Below are positions 41,519 through 50,883 of a stretch of 64,000 bases of DNA, piece after piece. The notes under the pieces were generated by a model. It ran no database searches. It saw only the letters and a program-made list of their open reading frames with translations, and was not told the DNA's origin. Position 1 is the stretch's first letter. Each line of letters starts with the position of its first letter. A program made the position numbers and the translations under genes. The stretch is from Mycobacterium sp. 852013-50091_SCH5140682 (GTDB lineage: Bacteria > Actinomycetota > Actinomycetes > Mycobacteriales > Mycobacteriaceae): NCBI RefSeq assembly GCF_001665685.1, contig NZ_LZTB01000141.1, positions 1 to 64,000 on the forward strand, in the 5' to 3' direction.

Positions 41519-42798
41519 CAGTTTCCGCCTCCCTGCCCCGCGGGAGCGTTCGCCGGCTGGTCGTCGCCCGACGGTGCCGGTGGGGCGTCGGGGGTTGCGC
41601 GCTCGGTCGGTGCGGGCGGATTGCCTGCGCCGTGAGCCCCCGGCACGTCGACCAGCGGCGGGATCGGGGCAAGTTCAGTGGGGACCGGGGTAACGGGCGC
41701 TTTGAGCGGATCCAGCGTGTACGACGAGTACCACGGATCTCCCGGTGCGGGGACAAGCGATGCGCCTGGCTCGCCCCATCTGGTCCCGAGCAGGATTCCA
41801 CTCTTGAGTCTGGGGATCGTGAAGTCGAAAACGATGAACTGGTTCATGTAGTCGCCACGTATGCCCCGGTCGATGAATTCCTGCGTATATGGGTAGGTCG
41901 GAAGGTACGACAGCGCCGTCACGAGATCGGGTCCGACATCTGCCAATGCGCGCACGGTGGGTTCGAGATTTTTCAAGTTGCGGACGAGGTCAGCCTGCGA
42001 GTCGTTGATCAGACGATCGGCGGTGGCACTGAGACTGCCGAGCTTCTCCAATGCGGTGGTGATCTGGGGTCGTTGCTCGATCAGGATCTGTAGGGCAGCA
42101 GGGATTCGGTCTAGCGCTTTGGTAACGACATCGCGTTGTGCGGCAATGGTGCCGGCAAATCGGTTCAGTGCGCTGATCGTCGCGACGATGTTCTCGCGCT
42201 GGTTGTCCAGAATCGTCACCACGCTGTTCATTCGGGTGAGCAAGTCGCGGATCTGGTCAGACCGACCGTCGAGCGCGGCGTTGAAGTTGTGGATTATGTC
42301 GCCGATTTGGGTGAGTCCGCCACCGTTGACCACGGTCGACAGCGACGACAGCGTCTGCTCGGTCGACGGGTAGGTCGAGGAGCGATTCAGCGGGATGGTC
42401 GAGCCGGGCTGCAAGCGTCCTGTTGGAGGTTGGCCGACTGGGGGATCCAACGCCAGGTGCATCGAGCCCAACAGGCTTGTCTGTCCCACGGTGGCCACCG
42501 CGTTCGCAGGCACGACGACATCTGGTTCGACCGATACATCCACATCGGCGTTCCAGTCGTCGACCTTCATCCTGCGCACCGTGCCAACAACCACATCGCT
42601 GACCATGACCGGCGAATTCGACTCCAACGTACCCACATTCGGTATCTGGACGTGATACGTCACAGCATCGCCATCGCTACCGACGGTGCCGGGCAATGGC
42701 AGTGAGTTCACACCGTCAAATGTGCAGCCTGAGAGGGCCACGGCGCTGCAGCAAGCCGTTGCGAACAGTCCGCGCGCCGACCTGCGTCGTGTCTTCAT
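41518..42798 (-). CDS. mceE: MceE, MCE-family lipoprotein
   Basis: Protein of 426 residues with a lipoprotein signal: LFATACCSAVALSGC, the lipobox Cys at about residue 25, as in other MceE (Lpr) proteins. Then the MCE domain (VTYHVQIPNVGTLESNSPVM, VVGTVRRM), a helical part (VVTILDNQRENIVATISALN) and a Pro-rich tail. It anchors the Mce tube in a membrane. Overlaps mceD by 4 bp and mceF by one base. Confidence 0.92.
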   Translation of the reverse strand: MKTRRRSARGLFATACCSAVALSGCTFDGVNSLPLPGTVGSDGDAVTYHVQIPNVGTLESNSPVMVSDVVVGTVRRMKVDDWNADVDVSVEPDVVVPANAVATVGQTSLLGSMHLALDPPVGQPPTGRLQPGSTIPLNRSSTYPSTEQTLSSLSTVVNGGGLTQIGDIIHNFNAALDGRSDQIRDLLTRMNSVVTILDNQRENIVATISALNRFAGTIAAQRDVVTKALDRIPAALQILIEQRPQITTALEKLGSLSATADRLINDSQADLVRNLKNLEPTVRALADVGPDLVTALSYLPTYPYTQEFIDRGIRGDYMNQFIVFDFTIPRLKSGILLGTRWGEPGASLVPAPGDPWYSSYTLDPLKAPVTPVPTELAPIPPLVDVPGAHGAGNPPAPTERATPDAPPAPSGDDQPANAPAGQGGGN

Positions 42799-44273
42799 GG
42801 CGTCCCTCCTGGTGGTGGCGGCACGGCAGCGGCCTCTGCAGGCAACAACATCTCCGGCAAGCTCGATGGCTTCCGCGTGGGCGGCGGGAGCATCACGCCG
42901 GGTACGGGGGGAATCGGGGCGCCGGGGAACAGTGCAGGCTGTGGATCTGCCGGCAGACCGTCAGGTGTGTACGCGCCGGGCGGATGTGCGGGATCTGTCC
43001 AACCGGCGGGCGGCGCAACGTCACCTGCACCGGTGTATGCGGATACCGCGGGAGGTATAGCGGCTGGGTTGTCACCTGTGCCGCCGCCCCCGGGGACGAG
43101 TCCCGGTTGGGAATAGACAACGTTCTGAGGGGCGGGTCCCAGGTAGGCGTTGAACGGCATCGGCAGGTAATTGAAATTCATCAGACGCAATGCGGGGCCC
43201 AGATATTGGGCGCAGGCCTTGGCCGACTGCTCTGCAGTGGCGTTCTCGACGGCTCCGATGGCCGAACAGAGGAGCGCGACCGGATTGGCGAAGTTGTTCA
43301 TGGCGAACGACCCTCGTGGGCCTCCGGTGTCCGGGTTGTAGATGTTGTAGCCGTTGACGAGTGCATTTGGTGCCGCATGCAGCACGTTTTTGACCACCAT
43401 GGCGTTGTCCGTCAGGACCTGGGTGACGTTCGCCAGCCGCTGGATCTGCTGCGCGGTCTGATCGTGTGACCCGGCGATGAACCGCTGCACATCGCCGACA
43501 GCGCCGGACAGATTGTTGATGGCGGCATCGAGATCGGATCGGCTCGCGTCGACCGTACTGGTCACGTCGGCCAGTCGATCTTGGAACTGCACGATCTGAA
43601 CATTGCTGTCGCGCAGCGCGGTAACGAATGTTTGCAGGTTCTTGATGACGTCGACGATGTTCGCGCTACCCTCGCCGAGAACCCGGCCTACGGTGGACAA
43701 CTGGGTAATCGTCTCGTGCAGTTTCTCACCGTTTCCGTCCATGGCGTTGGCGGCCGTATCGATGAAGCGGCCGAGCGACGTATCCGACACGCCGTTGGCG
43801 GGTCCGAGCTCGGTCGCCAAGCGAGTCAGCTGCGCTTTGACTTCGTCCCACTCGACAGGCACCGCCGTACGATCCAGCCCGATCTCCGCGTGGTCGGCCA
43901 TCATCGGGCCGCTCGCAGCGGGGCTCGAACCGTAGGCCGGGGTCAGCTGGACGTAGCGTGCCGAGACCAGGTTCTGGGCCACGATGATCGCCTTGGCATC
44001 GGCCGGGATCGGCACGTTGCGGTCAACACTCAGAGTGGCTTTGGCCCGAGTGCCCTGCGGCTCGATCGCGTCGATGGTGCCGACCTTGACGCCCACGACC
44101 CGGACATCGTCACCCGGATAGATCGCCGTCGCCGAACTGAAGTAGGCGACGATCGTCTTGGGGCTGAACAGCTTCTGGTACAGCAGCCAACCCGAGCCCG
44201 CCACGATCAAGGCCATCAAGGCAGCGAACAGCACCTTGGCCAACCGTGGCGTATGTCTACGTTCGGCTATCAT
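42795..44273 (-). CDS. mceD: MceD, MCE-family protein
   Basis: Protein of 492 residues: N-terminal membrane helix (VLFAALMALIVAGSGWLLY), MCE domain (TIVAYFSSATAIYPGDDVRV, VGTIDAIEP, NLVSARYVQLTP), a long helical region with regularly spaced hydrophobic residues, and a C-terminal tail rich in Pro and Gly. Subunit of the Mce lipid transport channel. Overlaps mceC and mceE by 4 bp each. Confidence 0.92.
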   Translation of the reverse strand: MIAERRHTPRLAKVLFAALMALIVAGSGWLLYQKLFSPKTIVAYFSSATAIYPGDDVRVVGVKVGTIDAIEPQGTRAKATLSVDRNVPIPADAKAIIVAQNLVSARYVQLTPAYGSSPAASGPMMADHAEIGLDRTAVPVEWDEVKAQLTRLATELGPANGVSDTSLGRFIDTAANAMDGNGEKLHETITQLSTVGRVLGEGSANIVDVIKNLQTFVTALRDSNVQIVQFQDRLADVTSTVDASRSDLDAAINNLSGAVGDVQRFIAGSHDQTAQQIQRLANVTQVLTDNAMVVKNVLHAAPNALVNGYNIYNPDTGGPRGSFAMNNFANPVALLCSAIGAVENATAEQSAKACAQYLGPALRLMNFNYLPMPFNAYLGPAPQNVVYSQPGLVPGGGGTGDNPAAIPPAVSAYTGAGDVAPPAGWTDPAHPPGAYTPDGLPADPQPALFPGAPIPPVPGVMLPPPTRKPSSLPEMLLPAEAAAVPPPPGGTP

Positions 44274-45352
44274 CGCCCTCCTCCGGGAATACCGTTGTAG
44301 GGGAACGGGAACTCCGCGCGCGGTCCGGCGTTGTCAGGTGGCTGCCCAGCGTTGACACCACGACGGAACCCCAATGCGTAATCCAGGAATGGCTGAATCG
44401 CGGATCCGGGCAGCAAATTGGAGGCGAACCCGTAGTAGTAGAAGCCATTGTTCACAGCCTCACCTTGGGTGAGCTGATACTTCGCCAGTCCGGCAAGCGA
44501 TTTCGTGAGGTTGTCACGATTGCGTTCGAGCATCTCCAGGACCTTGTTGAGCTTCTCCAAGGTCGGGGCGAGATTCTTCTCGTTGTCGGCGACCAGGCCG
44601 GACAGCTGCTGGGCCACTGCCGACGTACTGGCCAGCAGGTTGACGATCGCATACCGACGCTGCTGCAGGACACCGAGCAGATCGTTGGCGTTGAGCAGGA
44701 GCCGATTGACCTGCTGGCCGCGCTCGGACAGGATCCCCGTGACATCGGCGGCACTCTTGAGGAGCCCGGACAGCGATTCGTCACGATTGTTGAGCGACTT
44801 GGAAAGTCGGGTGACACCGTCGAAAGTCGGCGCCAATTGGGGGGCTATCCGGTCGATGGTGTCCGACAAGGTGTCGAGCGACTGATTGATGGCCGAGGTG
44901 TCGGTGCCCGCGGTGTTCGAGGTGAAGTCTGACACCGCGTCGGTCAGCGAATACGGCGACGCGGTGCGGGTCAGCGGGATCACGCCCGAGGCACCGAGGC
45001 TGCCACTGCCGCGCGGTTGCAGTGTGAGGATCCGCTGGCCGAGCAGGGTCCCGGTCCGGATCTGCGCGGTCGTCTCGGATCCTAGGCGGACCTTACCGTC
45101 GACCGCGAACGTGACCAGTGCACAGCCATTTTCGAGTTCGACGCTGGAGACGGTGCCGACGTTCACACCCGAGACCTTGACGTCGTTGCCCGCCGACAAT
45201 CCGCCGGCCTCGGCGAACACGGCGTGATACCTGACCGACGTCGCCATCGACCACAGCTGCTGGGGTTGCAAGCCGGCGACGATGATCAGGATGATCAGCA
45301 CCAGGCCGAGGAAACCGGTACGGACGAGCTGTTTTCCACGATATTTGTGCAT
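44270..45352 (-). CDS. mceC: MceC, MCE-family protein
   Basis: Protein of 360 residues: membrane helix (GFLGLVLIILIIVAGLQPQQ), MCE domain (YHAVFAEAGGLSAGNDVKVS, NVGTVSSVEL) and a helical domain (TLSDTIDRIAPQLAPTFDGV). ATG 45352 overlaps the mceB stop by one base (TGATG), which favours it over an in-frame ATG at 45367. It lacks the long Pro-rich tail of its neighbours. Confidence 0.92.
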   Translation of the reverse strand: MHKYRGKQLVRTGFLGLVLIILIIVAGLQPQQLWSMATSVRYHAVFAEAGGLSAGNDVKVSGVNVGTVSSVELENGCALVTFAVDGKVRLGSETTAQIRTGTLLGQRILTLQPRGSGSLGASGVIPLTRTASPYSLTDAVSDFTSNTAGTDTSAINQSLDTLSDTIDRIAPQLAPTFDGVTRLSKSLNNRDESLSGLLKSAADVTGILSERGQQVNRLLLNANDLLGVLQQRRYAIVNLLASTSAVAQQLSGLVADNEKNLAPTLEKLNKVLEMLERNRDNLTKSLAGLAKYQLTQGEAVNNGFYYYGFASNLLPGSAIQPFLDYALGFRRGVNAGQPPDNAGPRAEFPFPYNGIPGGGR

Positions 45353-46383
45353 CAGGGTTCTGCGCACCTTCCGGTGTTCTGAATGACCCAGGGGAAATGA
45401 GCGGTCCGTCCCTGCAGGTCGGTCACCCGCACCGACACGCCGCAGATGTAAAGGTTCAGCCAGCTGCCGTAGGAACCGAGCCGAACCAGCTTGCGATAGT
45501 TGGCGGGAGTCTTCTGCAGGGTCAGGTCGAGCCGGGCCAGGTCGTTGTCGTTCGACAGCAGCGGAGCCAGTCGGCTCAATTGATCGACGGTGCCGGACAG
45601 CGGCGGGCGGGATTGAGTCAGCAGGTCGGCGAGCGACGCTGTCCCCTTGTCCAGCGCGGTGATCGCGTTTCCGATCGGATCCCGATCGGCGGCAAGGCCT
45701 GTGACCAGATTCTCCAGGCGGTCCACCGCGCCGGAGAATTTGTCGCCATCTTTCGCGACGGTGGCCAGGGTGTCGTTGAGGTTGGCGATCAGCTGTGAGA
45801 CGGTTTGTCCGTTGTCGGCGACAGCATTGGTGAACGACGAGGTCCTCGCGAAAAGCGATTCCACATCACCGCTTTGGCCTTGCAAGATCTGGATCAGGGA
45901 GCCGGTCAGCGCGTTGACGTCCTGAGGATTCAATCCACGAATGACAGGTTTCAGACCGCCGAGTAGCAAGTCGAGGTCGAGAGCTGGTTCAGTCCTGTCC
46001 ACGCCGATCCTCGACCCCGGGGGCTGAATCCTCGCTGCACCGGGCCGATTGACGAGCTCCAGATAACGATCACCGACCAGGTTGAGGTAGCGAACCGCCG
46101 CCTGTGTCCCTTCCGTGAGCCGGACGGAGTTGTCGGCGTCGAAGGTCACGACGACCGTGTTGTCGGATTGCAGGGCCACATCCTTGACGGTGCCGATGCG
46201 GATTCCGGCCACCCGCACCGAGTCTCCAGATTTGAGACTGGAGGCGTCGGCGAACACTGCGGAATAGCTGTTGCTTGAACCGGATCGGTACTGCCCGAAG
46301 ATTGCGAACAGCGCCGCCGTCAGCAGCGTCATCACCACCCCGAAGACACCGAATTTGACGGCGGTTCTTCCCAGGCTCGTCAT
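45352..46383 (-). CDS. mceB: MceB, MCE-family protein
   Basis: Protein of 343 residues: N-terminal helix (FGVFGVVMTLLTAALFAIFG), MCE domain (NSYSAVFADASSLKSGDSVR, IGTVKDVAL, LVGDRYLEL) and a helical region, ending NTGRCAEP. Part of the Mce channel. Overlaps mceA by 4 bp. Confidence 0.93.
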   Translation of the reverse strand: MTSLGRTAVKFGVFGVVMTLLTAALFAIFGQYRSGSSNSYSAVFADASSLKSGDSVRVAGIRIGTVKDVALQSDNTVVVTFDADNSVRLTEGTQAAVRYLNLVGDRYLELVNRPGAARIQPPGSRIGVDRTEPALDLDLLLGGLKPVIRGLNPQDVNALTGSLIQILQGQSGDVESLFARTSSFTNAVADNGQTVSQLIANLNDTLATVAKDGDKFSGAVDRLENLVTGLAADRDPIGNAITALDKGTASLADLLTQSRPPLSGTVDQLSRLAPLLSNDNDLARLDLTLQKTPANYRKLVRLGSYGSWLNLYICGVSVRVTDLQGRTAHFPWVIQNTGRCAEP

Positions 46384-47573
46384 CCCGGTTGTCCGATCTG
46401 TGCGGAGTTGCGGGGCGGGCCGTCCACGGGTCCGTACAGCATCTGCTTGAGACCGTCGGAGTTGAGCAGGATGCCTTGGTTACCGTATTGCGCCGGATTG
46501 GCGTTGACATCTGTGACGACGAACGGTGGATGCTTCTGGAACGGCACCTTCGGCAGGTCTGTGCATTGGGGACCACCTGTCGCCGCCACCTTCGGAAGGT
46601 TCGCGGGATATCGGTACCGCTCCTGGCCGAGAACGACGGTTTGCAGCAGCAGGCCGCCGGGAACCGGGCTGCCGGGCGCCTTGGCAAGCTGCGCGGCTCC
46701 ACCAAGCCCGCAGGTAAGTGCCTCGTGGTACTGATTGGTCAGATCGGTCGTCGGGGCAAGCAGGTGCATCACATCGGTGATCGCCTGGCGGTTGGTGCCA
46801 ACCACGTCATTGCCTACATCGGATAGGCCGATCACGCTTAGCAGCACCGCGTCGAGGCTGCGTTGTTCGTCCACAAGCATCTGGCTGGAGGTGGTCGCGG
46901 CAGTGGCGGTCGCGAGTAGATCCGGTGTGACATCGGCGTAGGCACTCGTCACCTGCGGCGCCACTGCAAGCTCATGCTCCATCGCGGGCAGGCTCGGGTC
47001 GATCTTGGTCAGGAATTCATCGAGATCGGAAAGCGTCTGGCCCATCTGCCCGCCTCGCCCATCGAGAGCCGATGACAGTGCGCCGAGGGTCTCGTTGAGT
47101 TTGTCTGGTTCGATCTTCGACAGCACCGATGACAGCTGCTCGAAGACGGTGTTGATCTCCACGGTGACGTGGTCGGCCGAAAGCACCTGCCCGGCTTGTA
47201 GCGATTGTGTCGCCGGATCTTTCGGGGGAACGAACTCGACGAACTTCGAGCCGAACACCGTCGAGGACGCTATATCGACACCGGTGTTGGCCGGGACCAG
47301 GTCTATCCGTGCCGGGTCGATCGCCAGATGGATTGCCGCCTGGCCGTCGGGTAGCGACTCGATGGACTCGACCGAGCCCACCTGTGCGCCATGCAATTTC
47401 ACCTTGGCCTGAGGGTTCATCACCAAGCCAGCCCGCGACGAGAGCACGGTCACCGGCACAGTCCTGGTGAAGCTGCCCCGGAACAGCCCCACCGCGACAG
47501 CCACAATCGCCACGACGGTGGCTGCGGTAGCCAACCCGGCCAACGGGCGCACCACATTCGGATTTCTCTTCAT
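46380..47573 (-). CDS. mceA: MceA, MCE-family protein
   Basis: First MCE subunit, 397 residues: membrane helix (GLATAATVVAIVAVAVGLF), MCE domain (VLSSRAGLVMNPQAKVKLHG, VGSVESIESL, FGSKFVEFVPPK) and a helical region with VSTAY-like spacing. A short linker of 15 nt separates it from yrbEB. Relatives in Mce4 take up cholesterol; which lipid this copy carries cannot be read from sequence, but its neighbours point to a steroid. Confidence 0.93.
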   Translation of the reverse strand: MKRNPNVVRPLAGLATAATVVAIVAVAVGLFRGSFTRTVPVTVLSSRAGLVMNPQAKVKLHGAQVGSVESIESLPDGQAAIHLAIDPARIDLVPANTGVDIASSTVFGSKFVEFVPPKDPATQSLQAGQVLSADHVTVEINTVFEQLSSVLSKIEPDKLNETLGALSSALDGRGGQMGQTLSDLDEFLTKIDPSLPAMEHELAVAPQVTSAYADVTPDLLATATAATTSSQMLVDEQRSLDAVLLSVIGLSDVGNDVVGTNRQAITDVMHLLAPTTDLTNQYHEALTCGLGGAAQLAKAPGSPVPGGLLLQTVVLGQERYRYPANLPKVAATGGPQCTDLPKVPFQKHPPFVVTDVNANPAQYGNQGILLNSDGLKQMLYGPVDGPPRNSAQIGQPG

Positions 47574-47588
47574 CGACTCGGCGCGCTC

Positions 47589-48434
47589 CTAACCCGACAG
47601 GTTGAAGTTGCCGTTGGACCCATAGATCGACAGTGACACCAGCAAAGTCACCGAGATCACCACGATGAGTGAGGTACGCACCGCGTTGCCCACCGCCACC
47701 CCGACACCCGACGGCCCTCCCGCCGCGAAATATCCGAAGTACGTATGAACCAGAAGGACTGCCAGCGCCATGAGGATGGCTTGAAGGAAAGACCACAGGA
47801 GGTCGATCGGGTTGAGGAATGTCGAGAAGTAATGGTTGTACAGACCCGCGGACTGGCCGAACATCACGACGGTGGTGAGTTTGCTGGCGACGAACGACAA
47901 GATCACCGCGATGGAGTACAGGGGCGCGATGGCGACCATGCCCGCGACGATGCGGGTGCTGACCAGGTACTCGACCGGCCGGATGCCCATGGTCTCGAGT
48001 GCATCGATCTCCTCGCTGATCCTCATGGCTCCCAGCTGAGCGGTGACGCCGGCACCGAAGGTGGCAGCCAACCCGATACCGGCGACGACCGGAGCTGATA
48101 TCCGCACGTTTATGAAGGCGGCGAGGAATCCTGTCAGGGCTTCGATGCCGATGTTGCCCAGAGAGCTGTATCCCTGGACTGCCAGGGTTCCGCCGGCAGC
48201 CAAGGTCAGAAAGCCGACGATGACGACCGTGCCGCCGATCATCGCCAGTGTGCCTGCGCCCATGCTGATCTCGGCGACCAGCCGGACGATCTCGCGGCGG
48301 TAGTGCACCGCGGCGTGGGGCATTCCGGCCAAGGCCCTGCCGTAGAACAGTGTGTGGTCGCCCAGACGACTCGCGGCCTCGATCGGCCTGTTGAGTTCCC
48401 GTGAAACCCGCGGGTAGAGCACGCGTATTGCCAT
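47589..48434 (-). CDS. yrbEB: YrbEB, Mce permease subunit
   Basis: MlaE-type integral membrane protein of 281 residues, about five helices, with the conserved cytoplasmic motif EEIDALETMGIRPVEYLV that contacts the transport ATPase. It pairs with YrbEA to form the inner-membrane permease. The ATPase (MceG) is not in this window and is expected elsewhere in the genome, as is usual. 17 nt after yrbEA. Confidence 0.93.
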   Translation of the reverse strand: MAIRVLYPRVSRELNRPIEAASRLGDHTLFYGRALAGMPHAAVHYRREIVRLVAEISMGAGTLAMIGGTVVIVGFLTLAAGGTLAVQGYSSLGNIGIEALTGFLAAFINVRISAPVVAGIGLAATFGAGVTAQLGAMRISEEIDALETMGIRPVEYLVSTRIVAGMVAIAPLYSIAVILSFVASKLTTVVMFGQSAGLYNHYFSTFLNPIDLLWSFLQAILMALAVLLVHTYFGYFAAGGPSGVGVAVGNAVRTSLIVVISVTLLVSLSIYGSNGNFNLSG

Positions 48435-48451
48435 CGCGAATCCTCCCGGCC

Positions 48452-49264
48452 TCAGTGCGCCGTCATCCGGATACCGATCGCGGTGACCACCACGTTGACC
48501 ACGAACAGCGCCATGAACGCGTAGACGACGGTTTCGTTGACCGCGTTGCCGACCGCCTTGGCTCCGCCGCCGCTGATCGTCAGCCCTCGATAGCAGGCAA
48601 CCAGCCCGGCGATGAGCCCGAACAGCGCTGCCTTGACACAGGAGATGATGACTTCCGGCACGCCGGTCAGCAGGGTGATCCCGGCAGCGAAGGCGCCAGG
48701 GTTGACCCCTTGGATGAACACCGAGAAGGCGTAGCCACCCAGGATGCCGATGATGACGACCAGACTGTTGAGAAGCAGAGCCACCAGCCCGGAGGCCAAC
48801 ACGCGCGGCGCAACGAGCCGTTGGACCGGATTGATCCCCAGCACCTCGAGCGCGTCGATCTCGTCACGGATGGTCCGTGAACCCAGGTCGGCGCACATTG
48901 CGGTAGCACCGGCGCCTGCCACGATCAGCACCGTCACCATCGGCCCGACCTGGGTAACCGCCCCGAAGGCCGCGCCGGCACCCGACAAATCGGCCGCGCC
49001 GAGCTCGCGCAGCAAAATGTTGAGGGTGAAGCTCACCAGCACGGTGAACGGAATGGCCACCAGCAGTGTGGGCAACAGGGAGACGCGTGCGACGAACCAC
49101 GACTGCTCCAAGAACTCCTTGCCCTGAAACGGTCGGCGGAACACGAACTTGATTGCGTCGGCGGACATCTTGAACAGACCACCGACGGCCTGCAACATTC
49201 CCGACGTGCCAGCGCTCAGCACGGGCAATCCGGTGGACCAGCGGTCCGCGGCCTTATTCACCAT
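48452..49264 (-). CDS. yrbEA: YrbEA, Mce permease subunit
   Basis: MlaE-type permease of 270 residues with membrane helices (VSLLPTLLVAIPFTVLVSF, LIVAGAGATAM) and the motif RDEIDALEVLGINPVQRLV. First gene of the eight-gene mce operon. ATG 49264; the 220-bp region to the divergent SDR contains the promoter and an operator-like palindrome. Confidence 0.93.
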   Translation of the reverse strand: MVNKAADRWSTGLPVLSAGTSGMLQAVGGLFKMSADAIKFVFRRPFQGKEFLEQSWFVARVSLLPTLLVAIPFTVLVSFTLNILLRELGAADLSGAGAAFGAVTQVGPMVTVLIVAGAGATAMCADLGSRTIRDEIDALEVLGINPVQRLVAPRVLASGLVALLLNSLVVIIGILGGYAFSVFIQGVNPGAFAAGITLLTGVPEVIISCVKAALFGLIAGLVACYRGLTISGGGAKAVGNAVNETVVYAFMALFVVNVVVTAIGIRMTAH

Positions 49265-49375
49265 GTGTCACCGAATACTCCATCACGATCCGCCTACAGG
49301 CATCTCGGCAACGTGCCGAACTTGGTGGGGACGCCCCAAACCTTCGCAGCCATCAGTGATCGCGAATACACAACC

Positions 49376-49389
49376 TCCCACCCAATGGG
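49376..49389. promoter_or_regulatory. Operator-like palindrome in the mce promoter region
   Basis: TCCCACCCAATGGG, inside a larger inverted repeat CTCCCA(5 nt)TGGGAG (49375-49391). Its last 12 bases match the island consensus CCACTSACTGGG at 10 of 12 positions. It lies 112 nt before yrbEA and 94 nt before the divergent SDR. The rest of this 219-bp gap shows only a small TGGGG/CCCCA repeat near 49326. Confidence 0.4.
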
Positions 49390-49483
49390 AGCCATCACCG
49401 CCAGGCGTCCGTCCGAGCCGCACCGTAGGTAGTCGCTGCCGTATCCGACGACGAGCCGGCCCAATCGAACAGGAGTCACAACC

Positions 49484-50314
49484 GTGCCCACTGCAGTGCC
49501 TGCATCGACGATCGCCCCGTCACGCTTCGCCAACCGCCGGGTGTTGATCACCGGCGGCGGCTCTGGCATCGGCCAGGCGTGCGTGCTGCGCATCCTGGCC
49601 GAAGGCGGTCGGGTCGTGGCAGCCGACATCAGCGCAGAGGGACTCAGTGACACCGTTTCCAAGACCGGGGAATGCGGGCAGAGGTTGACCACCGTGGTCA
49701 TGGACGTGGGCGACGAGGAATCCGTGCGCGCCGGTGTCAGCCGCGCCGTCGAGGCCCTGGGTGGCCTCGACACCCTGGTCAACGCCGCCGGGATCCTGCG
49801 CTCAGCGCACCTGGCGGCAACCACCCTTGATGATTTCGAACAGGTGGTCCGGGTCAACCTCGTCGGCACCTTCCTGGTGACCCGTGAAACAATCGGCCCG
49901 CTGCATGAGGGCAACGCGCCGGCCGTGGTGAATTTCAGTTCCACCTCCGCGCAGTTCGCACACCCCTACATGGCTGCCTACGCAGCTTCGAAGGGCGGGG
50001 TGCTGGCGATGACACACGCGTGGGCATCGGAGTTCTCCAAGGCCGGAATCCGGTTCAATTCCGTTCAGCCAGGGTCGATCTCATCGGGGATGACCGACGG
50101 TTCCGGCGAGTCGCGACAAAGCGTCGGCCCAGGTCTACCCGATGACGCCGACTACGCCCTGTTCGGCAAGGTCGCCCCGATGCTGCCCATTGACGGTGGC
50201 GCAATCTTCGCGACTCCTGACGCAGTCGCCGGTGTGGTCGCCCTGCTCGGCAGCAACGATGCGTATTTCATCACCGGCACAGAGGTCCGTGTCGACGGCG
50301 GTTCGCACATGTGA
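49484..50314 (+). CDS. SDR family oxidoreductase
   Basis: Short-chain dehydrogenase of 276 residues: ITGGGSGIGQACVLRILAEGG, ADIS, NAAGILRSAHLA, RVNLVGTFLV, Ser in NFSSTSA and Tyr/Lys in AYAASKGGVLAM, FITGTEVRVDGGSHM at the end. AGGAG is 9 nt before GTG 49484. It is divergent from the mce operon; in M. tuberculosis the steroid dehydrogenase gene hsd4A lies beside mce4, though on the same strand. A hydroxysteroid dehydrogenase role is therefore reasonable but unproven. Confidence 0.84.
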   Translation: MPTAVPASTIAPSRFANRRVLITGGGSGIGQACVLRILAEGGRVVAADISAEGLSDTVSKTGECGQRLTTVVMDVGDEESVRAGVSRAVEALGGLDTLVNAAGILRSAHLAATTLDDFEQVVRVNLVGTFLVTRETIGPLHEGNAPAVVNFSSTSAQFAHPYMAAYAASKGGVLAMTHAWASEFSKAGIRFNSVQPGSISSGMTDGSGESRQSVGPGLPDDADYALFGKVAPMLPIDGGAIFATPDAVAGVVALLGSNDAYFITGTEVRVDGGSHM

Positions 50315-50346
50315 CGTGACCGCCGAAACTGACTCGGAGACAACAT

Positions 50347-50799
50347 ATGCCGATTCCGAAGCCCATCGTCGCCCTCGCCAGTCTGATGACCGCGGTCGGC
50401 TGGCTGTCACCCGTCGCGCACGCCACCCCCTTCTATGCCAACTACCAGTTGCTCATTCCCGACCGGTACGACTTCCACACTTGGACATGGGCAGTCTCGT
50501 ACTGCGTTCCGGAAGCCCATGACTGCGTACAGATCAACGCGATACCGATGCCCATCGCGAAGGCGTTCGAGTACCGCGGAAACGCCACCCTGGCCGACGG
50601 CCGTTACACACTGACCGTAGATGTGCCAGACGGGCTGCGCTGCGGCAACGTCTACTACGGTCCGGTCGTCGCGACCCGAGACGTGTACTCGTGGGATGCG
50701 CAGACCCTGACCGGCACTCTGCAGTCCTCATTCGCGGCGGGCTGCGACGGCGCACCGAGTGGGACGTTGACCTATCCGTTCTCACTGGTTCGGCTGTAG
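50347..50799 (+). CDS. Secreted protein of unknown function
   Basis: Protein of 150 residues with a signal peptide (VALASLMTAVGWLSPVAHA, cleavage before TPFYANY). Mature part has HTWTWAVSYCVPEAHDCVQI, LRCGNVYYGPV and AAGCDGAPSG, four cysteines that can form two disulfides, ending TYPFSLVRL. Design resembles the protein at 39397. GGAG is 8 nt before ATG 50347, 32 nt after the SDR, so probably in the same transcript. Confidence 0.78.
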   Translation: MPIPKPIVALASLMTAVGWLSPVAHATPFYANYQLLIPDRYDFHTWTWAVSYCVPEAHDCVQINAIPMPIAKAFEYRGNATLADGRYTLTVDVPDGLRCGNVYYGPVVATRDVYSWDAQTLTGTLQSSFAAGCDGAPSGTLTYPFSLVRL

Positions 50800-50883
50800 G
50801 CCCGAGAAACGCCCGGACCGACGCGGTTTGCCCGTAAGCACCCGCTCAACCTCGGCGGTCCGTCGTGCCAGCCCTGTGATCTC

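Noticed and set aside
49294..49944. Minus-strand frame of 216 codons before the SDR at 49484
   Set aside because: Mostly opposite the SDR. The part beyond it (49294-49480) looks slightly protein-like but has no start, ribosome site or family.
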